Of a stretch of DNA of 20,228 nucleotides, positions 1-9,135 are shown piece by piece (within the stretch, counting starts at the first letter, position 1; every line of letters begins with the position of its first letter). The notes under the pieces are model-generated. The model was given only the letters and a program-made list of their open reading frames with translations. It ran no database searches and was not told the DNA's origin. The translations under genes were made by a program, and so were the position numbers. This DNA comes from Acanthamoeba lenticulata (Eukaryota > Discosea > Longamoebia > Acanthamoebidae): positions 1 through 20,228 of the forward strand of contig NAVB01001478.1 in the NCBI GenBank assembly GCA_002179805.1, written 5' to 3'.

Positions 1-3000
1 AGCGATGGTAGTGGCTCGAACAAACCCCTTCTCCTTTTTTATTGATTCGTTTTATGGATTACCTCCTCAACGGGGATGCTTGATACACACTCAAGACGTG
101 AGTGTTGGGCATGCGTAGCACTTCCACTCCCCCCCCCTTCTTTCTTTTTTAAGTGTCACTTTCGTTCTTCGTGGCCTGTTCGCTTTTTGGGCGTCAGTAT
201 TGATTCCATCTCCGTGTGACCCCCTTCCTTCCACCCATCCATCCACAGGCTACTCGACACCTACGACGTCGTGCCTGGTGCCATGGTCCCCAAGAAGCAG
301 GTCTACGATGCCTATCGGGCCTTCTGCGCGCAGAGCGGTTTTGAGCCGTGCGATGTTTCTTCCTTTGGCAAGCTGTTCAAGCGCGTTTTTCCGGATGTGG
401 AACGCAAGCGGTTGGTCAAGGGCTGGCACTATTGTAACCTCGCTCCGCGGGTGGGCCAGGCACCGACATCAAGCGCTGCCTCGACCAGCGCCCTCATGGG
501 TTCCTCTTCGACTGCGGTCGAGGCCCGAGCCAGCTCACCCGCGCCCATGGATCGGCTCTACCACTCGGACCCGGTGGTGCCCACCACAGTCCAGGCGCCG
601 AGGCAGCGCTTCGCCACTGCTGGCCACCCCATCAGCGGCACCCGCCCGCTCTCGCCTCCGCCGCGGCCCCAACACTCGCGTAGTTCGTCGAGCCTGCCGT
701 CAATGCAACAGCTGAGCCCCTCGTCGGGCTTTGTTGCCGTGCGTTCCCGCTCGCCATCTCCATCGTCGGCTATGGTGCGACGAGCCCACAGCCAGTCGCC
801 CGTCTCAAGCTCGCACCACGTGCGCGCACGCGGAGGCGCCCTGAGCCTCACCCCGCCCTCTCTTTCCCCGGCGGGGATGCGGCCGGTGTCGCCTCGCCTC
901 GTCCAGCCCGTTCCGATCTACTACCCCATCCCCCAGCTTCATGGACAGGCTCTTCCTCCGCACCAACAACAACAAAACCTTCTCCCGCCGTACCTCCAGC
1001 CCCAGATCCCCGTGCAGCCCCAACCTCTGCCTTCGCAATCTTGTTCCTTCACGCCGCATCCACAACATCCTGTTGGCCAACAGCCACTTCCACCGCCGCA
1101 GCAGCAACAACAACTTCACTACTTGCCCCTCATCTCGCCAGCGACCACGACGACAACTTCAACAAGCCCGGCGCCTGTGAGCCTCCACTCGAGCCCGAGC
1201 TTCAGCCCGTATCCGGCCATCGCGGCGACGGGCCACTACTTCGTGCGACGGACGCGCAGTAGAACTGCCACATCAATGGAGGTGGAAATGGCCGACAGCA
1301 GCACCAACAACAGCAACAGCAGCACGTCAACTCCAACCCCTCAAGGCAACCACGAGCCATCGCCGGCAACCACCGGCGCATCCTTGACTAACAGTTCACC
1401 CGGTATCGGAGGAGCTTCCCAGCACACGCGCCCCGTTGCCGTGTGCTGCTCTCTTTATTTTGCTTTTTTTAATGATTTTTTTTATGCTTTGGCTAATTTG
1501 CGCCGAGCTCTCTTTTTTAATTCCGCGGTCGGGCCCCGATTGCTCCACCTCGTTTTGTGTCTCACGCGTACGGTGTGCGGGTGACCACCACTCAGGGACG
1601 GCCATGCTCGACGCCCTGACCTCGGGCACGCACCTCCAGCTCATGAGCGAAGTCGAGTTCTACGTGGACATCTACCGCCGCGAGATTTGGGGGTTTCAGT
1701 ACGTTCCCACCACTCATCCTCATCGCCCAGCCCTTGCAACAGCAACTCTGGCTTTCCGCCGTGCACGACATCCCCCGATGAACCACCTCGTGGAGCGGCG
1801 GCCACTAACCTTTTCCGCCGGTCCTTCGCATGTACACGCGTGTTTGTTTGTTCAGTCCTGTCAACCCAGCGGCGCTGGAGACGGACCGGTTACGCTACCT
1901 GCTCACCACCGACGGCGGTGCCAAGGAGCGCAGCCCGCTGGCACTATGCGCCTACTTTGCGCTCAGCGCTGGCAGCACCTTTGCGGGCGACTTCCGCCGC
2001 GGCCGCGAGTACCTGAACAAGCTCAGGTGCGGGCAACCTCCTCGGCTTGTTGTCCCTCTTGTCACGCGACAAGACGATGCCCGGCGATGTGCCGTTGCTG
2101 ACGTTTTCCGGATCGCGTTGTGGCGGTTGGGCTTTGGGCTCCACCAACCGCCCTATGCGATGGCTCGCTCTGGTATTCGGTTCGGGTGTGTAGGACTCAG
2201 GTCAGCGAGATGTTTGACGCGAGCGACTACGACGTGGCGTGCGTGCTGCGCCACCTGGCTCAGCTGGCGCGACTCTACGCCGACGGCGAGCGCGACGGCC
2301 GGGAGAAGTGCGACTACTACCTCACGCTCAGCCTCCAGATTTGCGAGCGAATCGGGGCCGTCAACGATGAGAACTACCTCATTGCGCTCAAGCTCCGCAG
2401 CATCTACTTCTCCGTGGACGTCGAGGATAAGCTTGTCGCCGCCTTTACCCAGCCCCGTGTACGAGACCTCGCTTCGGAGGCGCAGAGCAGAGCGGCTGGG
2501 CTGTGTGTGTTCGTTTGAACCCAAGACCTCACCAACCGCTCGTTTTTCCTCTTCTCTACGCAGTGGCGAAAGCAGTGGGCCGCTGAGGCTCCGTTTATCG
2601 AGAACTACCCACAGGGCAAGTTGACTGAGGTGATGCGGGACCACTTCTACGAGATACCCAAGAACATCTTCCTGCTCATCGACCCGCCATTCACCTATGG
2701 TACGCCGGCGCGCCTCCGCCATGGCAAAGCCCTCTTGAGCCGCTCTGACGTAGCGCTGGGCGCAGCATCACGAGTCCCGCTGCACGACGGGCTGACGGAG
2801 CAAATCGACCGGCTCGACGAGTTGGAGGATAAGCTCGGCGGCCTGCAGGAGTCCTTTGGCAAGCTCAACACGCTCCACCTGCTTCGCGCCGTCATCTTTG
2901 CCATACGCACCACTTGCCACGCAGCCATCCACCAGATCGATGACGCCCTCGAAAGGTGCGCGCCAGCTCATCCTGCGCGGCCGGTGGTGGTAAAGTCTTG

Positions 3001-3778
3001 TGTTGACTCATGCCCGGCGTGCGGGACTGCAGCGCGGTTGATTTTGTTCAACTCCTGCCGGAACTCACGCGGCCCTGCCAAGCGGCCTGCCTCGTCGAGC
3101 TGTGCGCTAAGCCCCTTTACATGCAAGCACTTGTTCAGACCCTGCTTCACGCGGAGCGCTACGACTTGCTCCAGGTATGACATCTTGATCCTCTTTGCTC
3201 GTGCCGGATAAACATCCGCTAAAACCGTCCGTGGTCGTGTGCGTTGCGCCTGGCAGGAGCTAACGGGCGTTGCTCGACCTCTGTCACACGAGTTCGGGGC
3301 GATCAGCGTCTTCTGCCGCCAGTTGCTCGATCATCTCGAAGCACACCAGCGCTCACGAGGCCCATCGTCACCACAATTTCCATGGGCCGTCGAAGTTGTG
3401 GACAAGCAGCCGTCGACGTCGCCGACAGCGACCTTTGCGACCTCGCTGTCCTCGTCACCGCCCACCATGTCCTCATCGCCACCCTCCATCAGCGTTCCGC
3501 AGCCACCAATCTTCCCGCTCTATTCGACAACGCCACACGCCCTTCCGACGGTCCCGCCTCTCTTGGGGAGCGATAGCATCTACTTGTCTACGTCCTCCAC
3601 GTCGTCTCTGTATACCTCCTCGTCCTCGTCGGGAGGCTTCTCGGTTGTGCCCTCAATGTCCTCGGCTACGTCGTCCGCCGAAGTGGCTCCGGTGATATCT
3701 CCCGAACGGCCCGAAGGTGACGATGATGTCGAGCGACTTACGGCCTACCTCTCCGCCTTCTTTGACCAGCACATGTGA
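1..3778 (+). CDS. RFX-type DNA-binding transcription factor with fungal-regulator-like C-terminal region (5' partial)
   Basis: Probable nuclear transcription regulator; its 5' end lies outside the window. Proposed exons: <1-7, 249-1402, 1596-1698, 1856-2026, 2194-2458, 2564-2955, 3033-3174, 3257-3778 (TGA). The first junction rebuilds the Trp of RWLLDTYDVVPG, which with VPKKQVYDAY, SSFGKLFKRVFPD and GWHYCNL follows the RFX winged-helix pattern. About 300 residues rich in Pro, Gln and Ser follow. The later exons give EFYVDIYRREIWGFHPVNP, ALCAYFALSAGSTFAGD and CDYYLTLSLQICERIG, which resemble the helical middle homology region of fungal zinc-cluster regulators. The tail (about 3330-3720) is Ser/Pro/Thr-rich. 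Phases match at every junction. The weakest point is the intron 1403-1595, chosen because the next exon needs a phase-1 donor; without it the RFX half would read to a stop at 1584 and a second gene could start at ATG 1604. The Pro/Gln linker could act in activation, but that is inference. Confidence 0.7.
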
Positions 3779-3921
3779 GAGCGTCTGGCCCAGGTGTGCT
3801 TTTTTGTATTTTTACCAAACTTTGTATTTTTTAAAATCAGCTGTAAAAAGGAAACACGCCTTTTCCTCTTGCTATCCTGACGTCAGAGGTCTGCGCTCAC
3901 GCCAGCTCGTCAGTAGGGGAC
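3779..3921. other. Intergenic spacer between the RFX-type gene and selenoprotein F homologue
   Basis: A T/A-rich stretch (about 3798-3850) separates the TGA at 3776-3778 from the next ATG at 3922. It must hold the 3' end of the upstream gene and the promoter of the downstream gene. I see no canonical AATAAA and no clear TATA box. Confidence 0.5.
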
Positions 3922-4636
3922 ATGAAGCTGCTAGGCCTGTGGAGCGTGCTGTTGGTTGTGGTGTTAGCTCAGCAACACCTGGCTGTGGCCAAGGAGACCG
4001 AGGACACATGCAACTCCTGGGGCTTCTCACCGGAGCTGCTCTGTTCATCTTGCAAGAACTTGGGCGAGTTCACAGAGGACGCAGGTGAGGCGCGCTTGGT
4101 GATAACAACACGTTCATGAGACTAAGCAATTGCGAAACAGAGCTTCTGGAAGAATGCCGGAAGTGCTGCTCGCAAGACAAGGAGCCACAAGACTTGGAAC
4201 GTTCTCCTTATGCCGTTCTTTACTACAATGATGCCTTTCTGAGAATGTATGTCATGCGCTCATGGCGCTGCCATCTTGCGAAGCTCATGTTCAACGCTTG
4301 GGTCTCTGCAGGATGCCCCAACTCGTTGACTTCCTTGACAATGACGCCAAGCTCTTTGTGGGACTGAAGCTGAAGGTACAACAATGTGCCCTCCTGGGAC
4401 TCTTACTAAGCTTGGACTACAGGTGTACCAGGGCAGGCAGGCGGTTCTTCACCTGAAGAACAGCAACAAGAAAACTGTTAGCACTATCGAGTACGTGCGC
4501 AGAAGAGAGGCAAGGAAACGCAACTAACTGTAGTTTGTCCAAAAGGGTTGACAAGTGGTCGCGGGACACCTTGCGTGAGTATCTCTCGCTTCGGCTGACT
4601 GACTCCACCGGGCTCAAGTGGCCAAGCAAGCTTTGA
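3922..4636 (+). CDS. SELENOF: Selenoprotein F (Sep15) family protein lacking the redox motif
   Basis: Predicted ER-lumen protein of 167 residues. In animals this family binds UDP-glucose:glycoprotein glucosyltransferase and assists glycoprotein folding quality control. Exons: 3922-4084, 4141-4246, 4312-4375, 4423-4490, 4534-4636 (TGA 4634-4636). Residues 1-23 form a signal peptide. Cysteines C30, C41, C44, C60, C63 and C64 keep the C-x10-C-x2-C and C-x2-C-C spacing of the partner-binding module. The thioredoxin-like half is recognisable from MPQLVDFLDNDAKLF (91-105) and the following strands. Where relatives have Cys-Gly-Sec or Cys-x-Cys before that segment, the sequence is LYYNDAFLRM (81-90), without Cys or in-frame TGA. 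The junction there uses a consensus GTATGT donor and TGCAG acceptor. The last acceptor is uncertain (after 4533 or 4545), which changes four residues only. There is no KDEL-type tail. Confidence 0.85.
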
Positions 4637-4698
4637 AGCGAGCCAGCATTTCCTTTACCCCTTTTTTTTTTTCTTGTATATTTGGTGGCGCAAACAAG

Positions 4699-6291
4699 AT
4701 GGAACCCACGAATGCGGCCACGCTCGAGTTTCCCAAGGTCATTCGTGGCCAGGTAGGGGCACACTGAATGCCCTTCTTGTAGAGCGCTGAGCTGTTATTG
4801 AAAACTGTTCGTTTGTTGCTCTTCTCACGGCTTGCTGCTCGGGGGGGGGGGACTGAATGAAAAAGGTGGAATACAGGAAGGACCCACTAACAGGACAGCA
4901 GACGAGAACCAATCCTGCCCGTGCTCGACGTCCCAAGCAAGGCGAGGGCCTCGACTCTCAGTTTGAGCAGGTGATCGCATCCTCAGCGGGTGCCTGCCCC
5001 TTCTGTCCCGAGCGCATCCTAGACAAGGTGCCCCGGTTTGCTGCTGAGGTGGGCAAGGACGATGGCCGCATTCTTCAAGGCGATGCCATCTTCTTCCCCA
5101 ACCTCTCACCCTTTGGTGAAAGTCATGCCGTCGGGGTCATCTGCAAAGAACACTTCCTCGACGTTGACCAGTTTACACATAAGATGGTGAAGGACAGCCT
5201 CGTAGGCGCACAGACCTACATACGTGCCCTGCCGTCGGCCTACTGCTTTCCTATCCTCGTGTGGAACTACATGCCTCCCTCGGCCGGCTCCATTATCCAC
5301 CCTCACGTGCAGGTCCTGGTCGAAGAGACCCCTGTGCCCGAGCTCGAGCGCTTCCTTGTCAAGGCTGCAGAGTACTACAACAGGAGTATGTGCTCCAATT
5401 GTTCCATGTTAATTGCACCGAAGCGCACAAGTTCACGCCATTTGACTTTCGCTTCACCACATCGTGACGACAGCCAAGCGGAACTACTACGCGGACCTCT
5501 ACGAAGCGGAGAAGGGCGGTGCGCGCTGGATTGGAGAGAACGATTCCGTTTTTGTCCTTGCTACCTTTGCTCCGCGCGGCTTCAACGAGGTGAGGGTGAA
5601 GCGAGATCAACTGTGATAGTGCAGGCTGACGTTGTGCTCCTCCGCTGCGTGACTCTTCTCTTGGGCAGGTGCAATTTGTATTCAAGAACGTCTCATCGGT
5701 GACGGACCTGAACGAGAAGCAGATCGACGACTTTGTGGCGGCTCTGCTGAAGGTGTTCAAGGGCTACAAGGTGCCTCCTTCTCTGCTCCGCGATGCAATG
5801 TTAAGAAGCCACTACTCACGTGGGCGCATACGCAGCAAGCGCTGAGCGTGGGTTCCTTCAACATCGCCAGTTACTCAGCCCCGGCCAGGTAGGGTCTAAG
5901 ATCACGGACCTCAATGCTCGAGTCGCGATCTAAAAGTGGTGTGTGGGGAATGTTGTTGCAGAGCCCACTACGGCCCTGAGGAGGTGCAGGGCACTCCCGC
6001 CTCCTATTGGCTTGTGCTTAAGCTCTTCTCCCGGCCCAGCCCCAAGGGTTCGGCCTCCTCTCTATCTTCTTGTCATGGTTTACGTGCTCACCAATCGCGC
6101 CCTTGCTCGCTATCAGGCGTCTACACCAGCGACACCGGCCCCATGGAGAGGTAAAAACCAAGCCTTTAGCCTCACCCATGCTTGAACAACAGACGAATAA
6201 TCTTCTCTCCAACTCCAGAATGTACGATTCCTTCGTGATCGACAGCGTGCCGGAGCAGCTGGCCGAGGCCCTCAAGCCCTTCTTCGCCTGA
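4699..6291 (+). CDS. Galactose-1-phosphate uridylyltransferase (GalT) family enzyme
   Basis: Likely nucleotidylyltransferase of the Leloir type, moving a nucleotidyl group between sugar phosphates through a histidine intermediate. Exons: 4699-4752, 4866-5385, 5474-5589, 5669-5770, 5836-5888, 5962-6047, 6117-6150, 6219-6291; 345 residues, close to the 348 of E. coli GalT. The N-terminus has the family pattern YRKDPLTGQQ...RARRP. Cys62 and Cys65 (CPFC), His114 and His163 match the bacterial zinc ligands in spacing; HPHVQ at 163-167 holds the nucleophile, His165. The end VYTSDTGPMER...PEQLAEAL also fits. The first exon is less certain: its intron ends in a purine-rich stretch with an 11-G run, and an in-frame ATG at 4857 could be the true start. 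The related ADP-glucose phosphorylases share the fold, so the exact substrate is open. Confidence 0.88.
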
Positions 6292-6507
6292 GCTCCTGCC
6301 TAGAAATTACGCAAAAAAGAAGCGCACTTGCGATTGGCAGAAACAGACGTGAGAGCAAGCGCTTTTCCGCTGAATGCTCCATCTAATGCACCAATCGGCG
6401 TTGACGTGTTTTTGCCCGTTCGTTCAAGCACAACCAGACGACGAGCGTTAACGACGGGAAGGGAGAGAAGCACGCAGCGGAGAGCCTTTGCGAGCAAGAA
6501 AAGAAAG
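6292..6507. other. Intergenic spacer upstream of the nucleotidyltransferase-like gene
   Basis: This 216-base spacer lies between the GalT-family stop and the ATG at 6508. A reading frame is open through part of it, but it has no ATG upstream of 6508 and its translation is unremarkable, so I treat it as 5' untranslated or promoter sequence. Confidence 0.4.
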
Positions 6508-8595
6508 ATGAAGAGGACCCACGCCGCTTATGCGGCCGTTATGGACGACGAACCCTCTCCTGCAGCCGTGCATGATGGAACCACGTCGACGGAAGAGACC
6601 GAAGAACCCGCCAAAAAGCTCCGCCGGGCGGAGAAGGATCAAGATGAGTTGGGTGTTCCTCGTGTTGAGGCCAAGGAGGACCATAAGGAAGGGCAAGCGC
6701 CATCACCTTGCGTCACCAAAGCGGCGCCACTTGCCGGCGCGAGTGCTGATGCAGGACTCAAGAAGAGGAAGTGTGCCGGTGGCTGTATTGTCGCCGAGGG
6801 GTATGAGGAGGTGCTGACCTTCCTCGGTACACTCATCAATGAGTTCAAGCCCACCCATGTCAAGTTCCCCTCTGCCATCCTCATTGGCTCTCGTGCCGCC
6901 TTTCATTGGGACCCTGTACGTCTTCCTCGTGTCACACACATCTCAGACTTTGTCAACGTGGCCCCTTTCCTCCATGTTCACCATTGTGGTCACACACTCT
7001 CACCCACTCTTCACCGTCGTCGTGCACACACAGGACGCGTCCCAAATGGCGGACGCATCGCCCGACTGGAACATTGTCATCCTGCCATGGGCCCTGGAGA
7101 ACTGGCTCGCGATCAACAACCTGACGGTGACCAAGCCCGAGAGCGGCCTCAAGATGTACGAATACGTGCTGCCCAACCCGCGGCTGCCCGAGGCGGCCCT
7201 GCCTCGCCGGCAGCTCGGCCATGTCACCAAGCTGTGGCGCGTAGACTGCACGCTCGACAACCAAATGATCCACTTTGACCTCTGCGCCAAGTACCTCTAC
7301 GACCAGGCCGCCCAGACCCAGCCGTCGAGCAACTGCCTCCTCTTTGGTGCGGATGGACCACCACAGCTGTGATGTGTCGTGGCCGATGCGCTAATGTGAA
7401 CCCACGTGACACGCGAGCAGACCTGGTGTCCAACTTTGTCATCTCCCACAAGGAGCGCATGACAGCGGTGAAGCCCTTCCCAGGCGGTGGCAAGGCGATG
7501 GTGGCGCCCCTCGAGATCCTGGAGGCCATCAAGCGGTAGAGCACCTCTCATCCCCGTCATCTTCTTCTTCTTCTTTTTCAAATCCAGTCGTGAGCTCATG
7601 CGTGGTGAGCAGATCGCACATCTACTGGCCGGGAGGAGCGTGGCACAAGCACATCTGCCACCTGCACGCCCTGCGTCAGAAACTGGAGCAAAAGACGGGC
7701 GCCTCATGGGAGCAACAGCAGCGGTACATCTGAGATCTTCTCTTCCTTTGCCATCATCATGCTCCTCCTCCTGCTGACGATGGCAACGCCGGTCAGGTCG
7801 CCCGAAATCGAAGAGTTTTTGGAGCGGCGGTACCACGAGACCGAGGAGCGGTTGGGCATGCCCGGCACGCATCTCAATTTTGACACCCATCAAGCGCGAC
7901 ACATGGAGTCGTCTCACCAGCATCGGGCGCTGCACCGAGCGGTGGCTTGCGGCGAGACACCGGTTTACGAGGAGCTGCAGCGGTTCGTGCCCTCTCGTCC
8001 CGCTCGGGTCCGCTCCTAGGATCCTAGGATTGACGACGTTGTGGCTGGCCGTCACAGGAACCATGTGCTGACCATGGAGGTGTTTGTGAGCCTACGCCAC
8101 GAGTCCAAGCTCAAGCTCATCCGCGAGGAGGTCATGACTTTGGCCCTGAAGCGATACCTTGGCCTCGACGTTGATTCTTCGTCCGCCGCCACACATCGCG
8201 TCTCCCCGGAGGCCGCTTTTGACGAGGCGCTGGAAGGGTGCGACGTGGCTGACATGTCGATGAGCGAGCGGCTGTCCAGGTTGACTGACTAGTCGCGTGT
8301 GATGCCTCTTCTGCCACGCAGGTTTTGCACCGTGCTGACGCAGGGCGCGTTGCGCGAGTTTGCGGTGGATCACTTCCCCGAGCTGGAGAAATCGCGGGCC
8401 GCCTTTGTGGCGTTGTGCGGGGCAGAGGAGGAGGCTTGGAGAGCGCCACCATCGGTCGCCCCCGAGGCTGACGCCAACACTGGTGTGACGGACGCCTGCC
8501 CGGTCCTCTGTATGTCCACCACCCAGCAAGCCGAGCCAGTGGACAAGCTGCATGTCCACCTGCGAAACGGCGCTTCGTCCACTGTGTGGTTGTAA
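6508..8595 (+). CDS. Unrecognised protein with a nucleotidyltransferase-like signature
   Basis: Predicted 542-residue protein, probably intracellular. Exons: 6508-6915, 7034-7346, 7421-7535, 7613-7723, 7797-7982, 8058-8279, 8322-8595 (TAA); all phases agree. Residues 1-100 are charged and low complexity, with basic clusters KKLRR and LKKRK that could be nuclear-localisation signals. Then come HVKFPSAILIGSRAAFHW, DASPDWNIVILPW (about 143-155), and after residue 278 KRSHIYWPGGAWHKHICHLH. The series GSRA, then DW[DN]-hydrophobic, then a S-H...W..KH segment is reminiscent of small nucleotidyltransferase-fold proteins in phages and large DNA viruses (DUF7275-like), recalled by pattern only. In those the Asp pair is usually D-x-D; here the second is Asn149, so activity is doubtful. 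The C-terminal 200 residues have no family I can name. There is no signal peptide or membrane segment. Confidence 0.75.
8014..8029. repeat. 16-bp perfect palindrome inside an intron
   Basis: TCCTAGGATCCTAGGA reads the same on both strands and consists of two overlapping CCTAGG units around GATC. It lies within the intron 7983-8057 of the nucleotidyltransferase-like gene. No function can be assigned. Confidence 0.85.
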
Positions 8596-8706
8596 ATATC
8601 CAACGGGTGAAGTTTATTTAAGTTTGTTTTTCCAAGCCATGACGGCTCCATAAAGGCTTTGTCTCGGAGCGACAGGCAAAAAACGGAAACAGCCGCAAGG
8701 GAGAAC

Positions 8707-8710
8707 AAAA
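8707..8710 (-). terminator. Pol III terminator of tRNA-Met
   Basis: A TTTT run on the minus strand begins six bases beyond the discriminator base of tRNA-Met, the usual signal and distance for RNA polymerase III. Confidence 0.6.
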
Positions 8711-8715
8711 GGAAA

Positions 8716-8788
8716 TGCCTCACGTGAGGATCGAACTCACGACCTTCAGATTATGAGACTGACGCTCTACCGACTGAGCTAGCGAGGC
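8716..8788 (-). tRNA. tRNA-Met(CAT), elongator type
   Basis: The minus strand folds into a 73-base cloverleaf. The 7-bp acceptor pairs GCCTCGC with GTGAGGC (one G-T), the D arm is GCTC/GAGC, the anticodon loop is CTCATAA with anticodon CAT, and the T arm GTGAG/CTCAC closes TTCGATC. The discriminator is A. Body and anticodon stem resemble eukaryotic elongator rather than initiator tRNA-Met. There is no intron and no encoded CCA. It lies tail-to-tail with the upstream gene, and 78 bases separate it from tRNA-Pro on the same strand. Confidence 0.95.
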
Positions 8789-8857
8789 TGGCATATTTAG
8801 ACGACACCTTTGTCGTCACATGACGAGAGCATGCTGGCAAGCCTCGAGGAGAAATGC

Positions 8858-8862
8858 AAAAA
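8858..8862 (-). terminator. Pol III terminator of tRNA-Pro
   Basis: A TTTTT run on the minus strand follows the 3' end of tRNA-Pro after four bases. Confidence 0.6.
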
Positions 8863-8866
8863 GTTA

Positions 8867-8937
8867 GGGCGCCGCCCGGAATCGAACCGGGGCCTCTCGC
8901 ACCCTAAGCGAGAATTTTACCACTTAACTACGGCGCC
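8867..8937 (-). tRNA. tRNA-Pro(AGG)
   Basis: The minus strand gives a 71-base cloverleaf. The acceptor pairs GGCGCCG with CGGCGCC perfectly, the anticodon stem CTCGC/GCGAG closes the loop TTAGGGT with anticodon AGG, and the T loop is TTCGATT. The discriminator is C. The anticodon arm matches eukaryotic tRNA-Pro closely. No intron is present. It forms a small same-strand cluster with tRNA-Met. Confidence 0.95.
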
Positions 8938-9135
8938 TTTCTTTGCTTAATTCCTGCTTCATATTATTGTTATATTCTGCAATTATGGAATCTGTTCTAC
9001 TCGCGTCGAGTTGGACACTTCCTTGGCTGCATGAAATACCAAAGGCTATGGGCAAAAATCACACATTTATTTCATATCTAATCAAAATGGGCGAGACAAG
9101 CAAAGGCCTTGCGCGCTCTGGTTGTGTCTTTAGCT

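Noticed and set aside
200..715. Overlapping frame in the RFX exon
   Set aside because: It is Arg/Ser/Pro-rich noise from an alternate frame; the RFX frame has a recognisable DNA-binding domain.
4141..4375. In-frame TGA as a selenocysteine codon in the Sep15 homologue
   Set aside because: No TGA occurs in the coding frame where Sec is expected, and no alternative splice I tried restores Cys-x-Sec.
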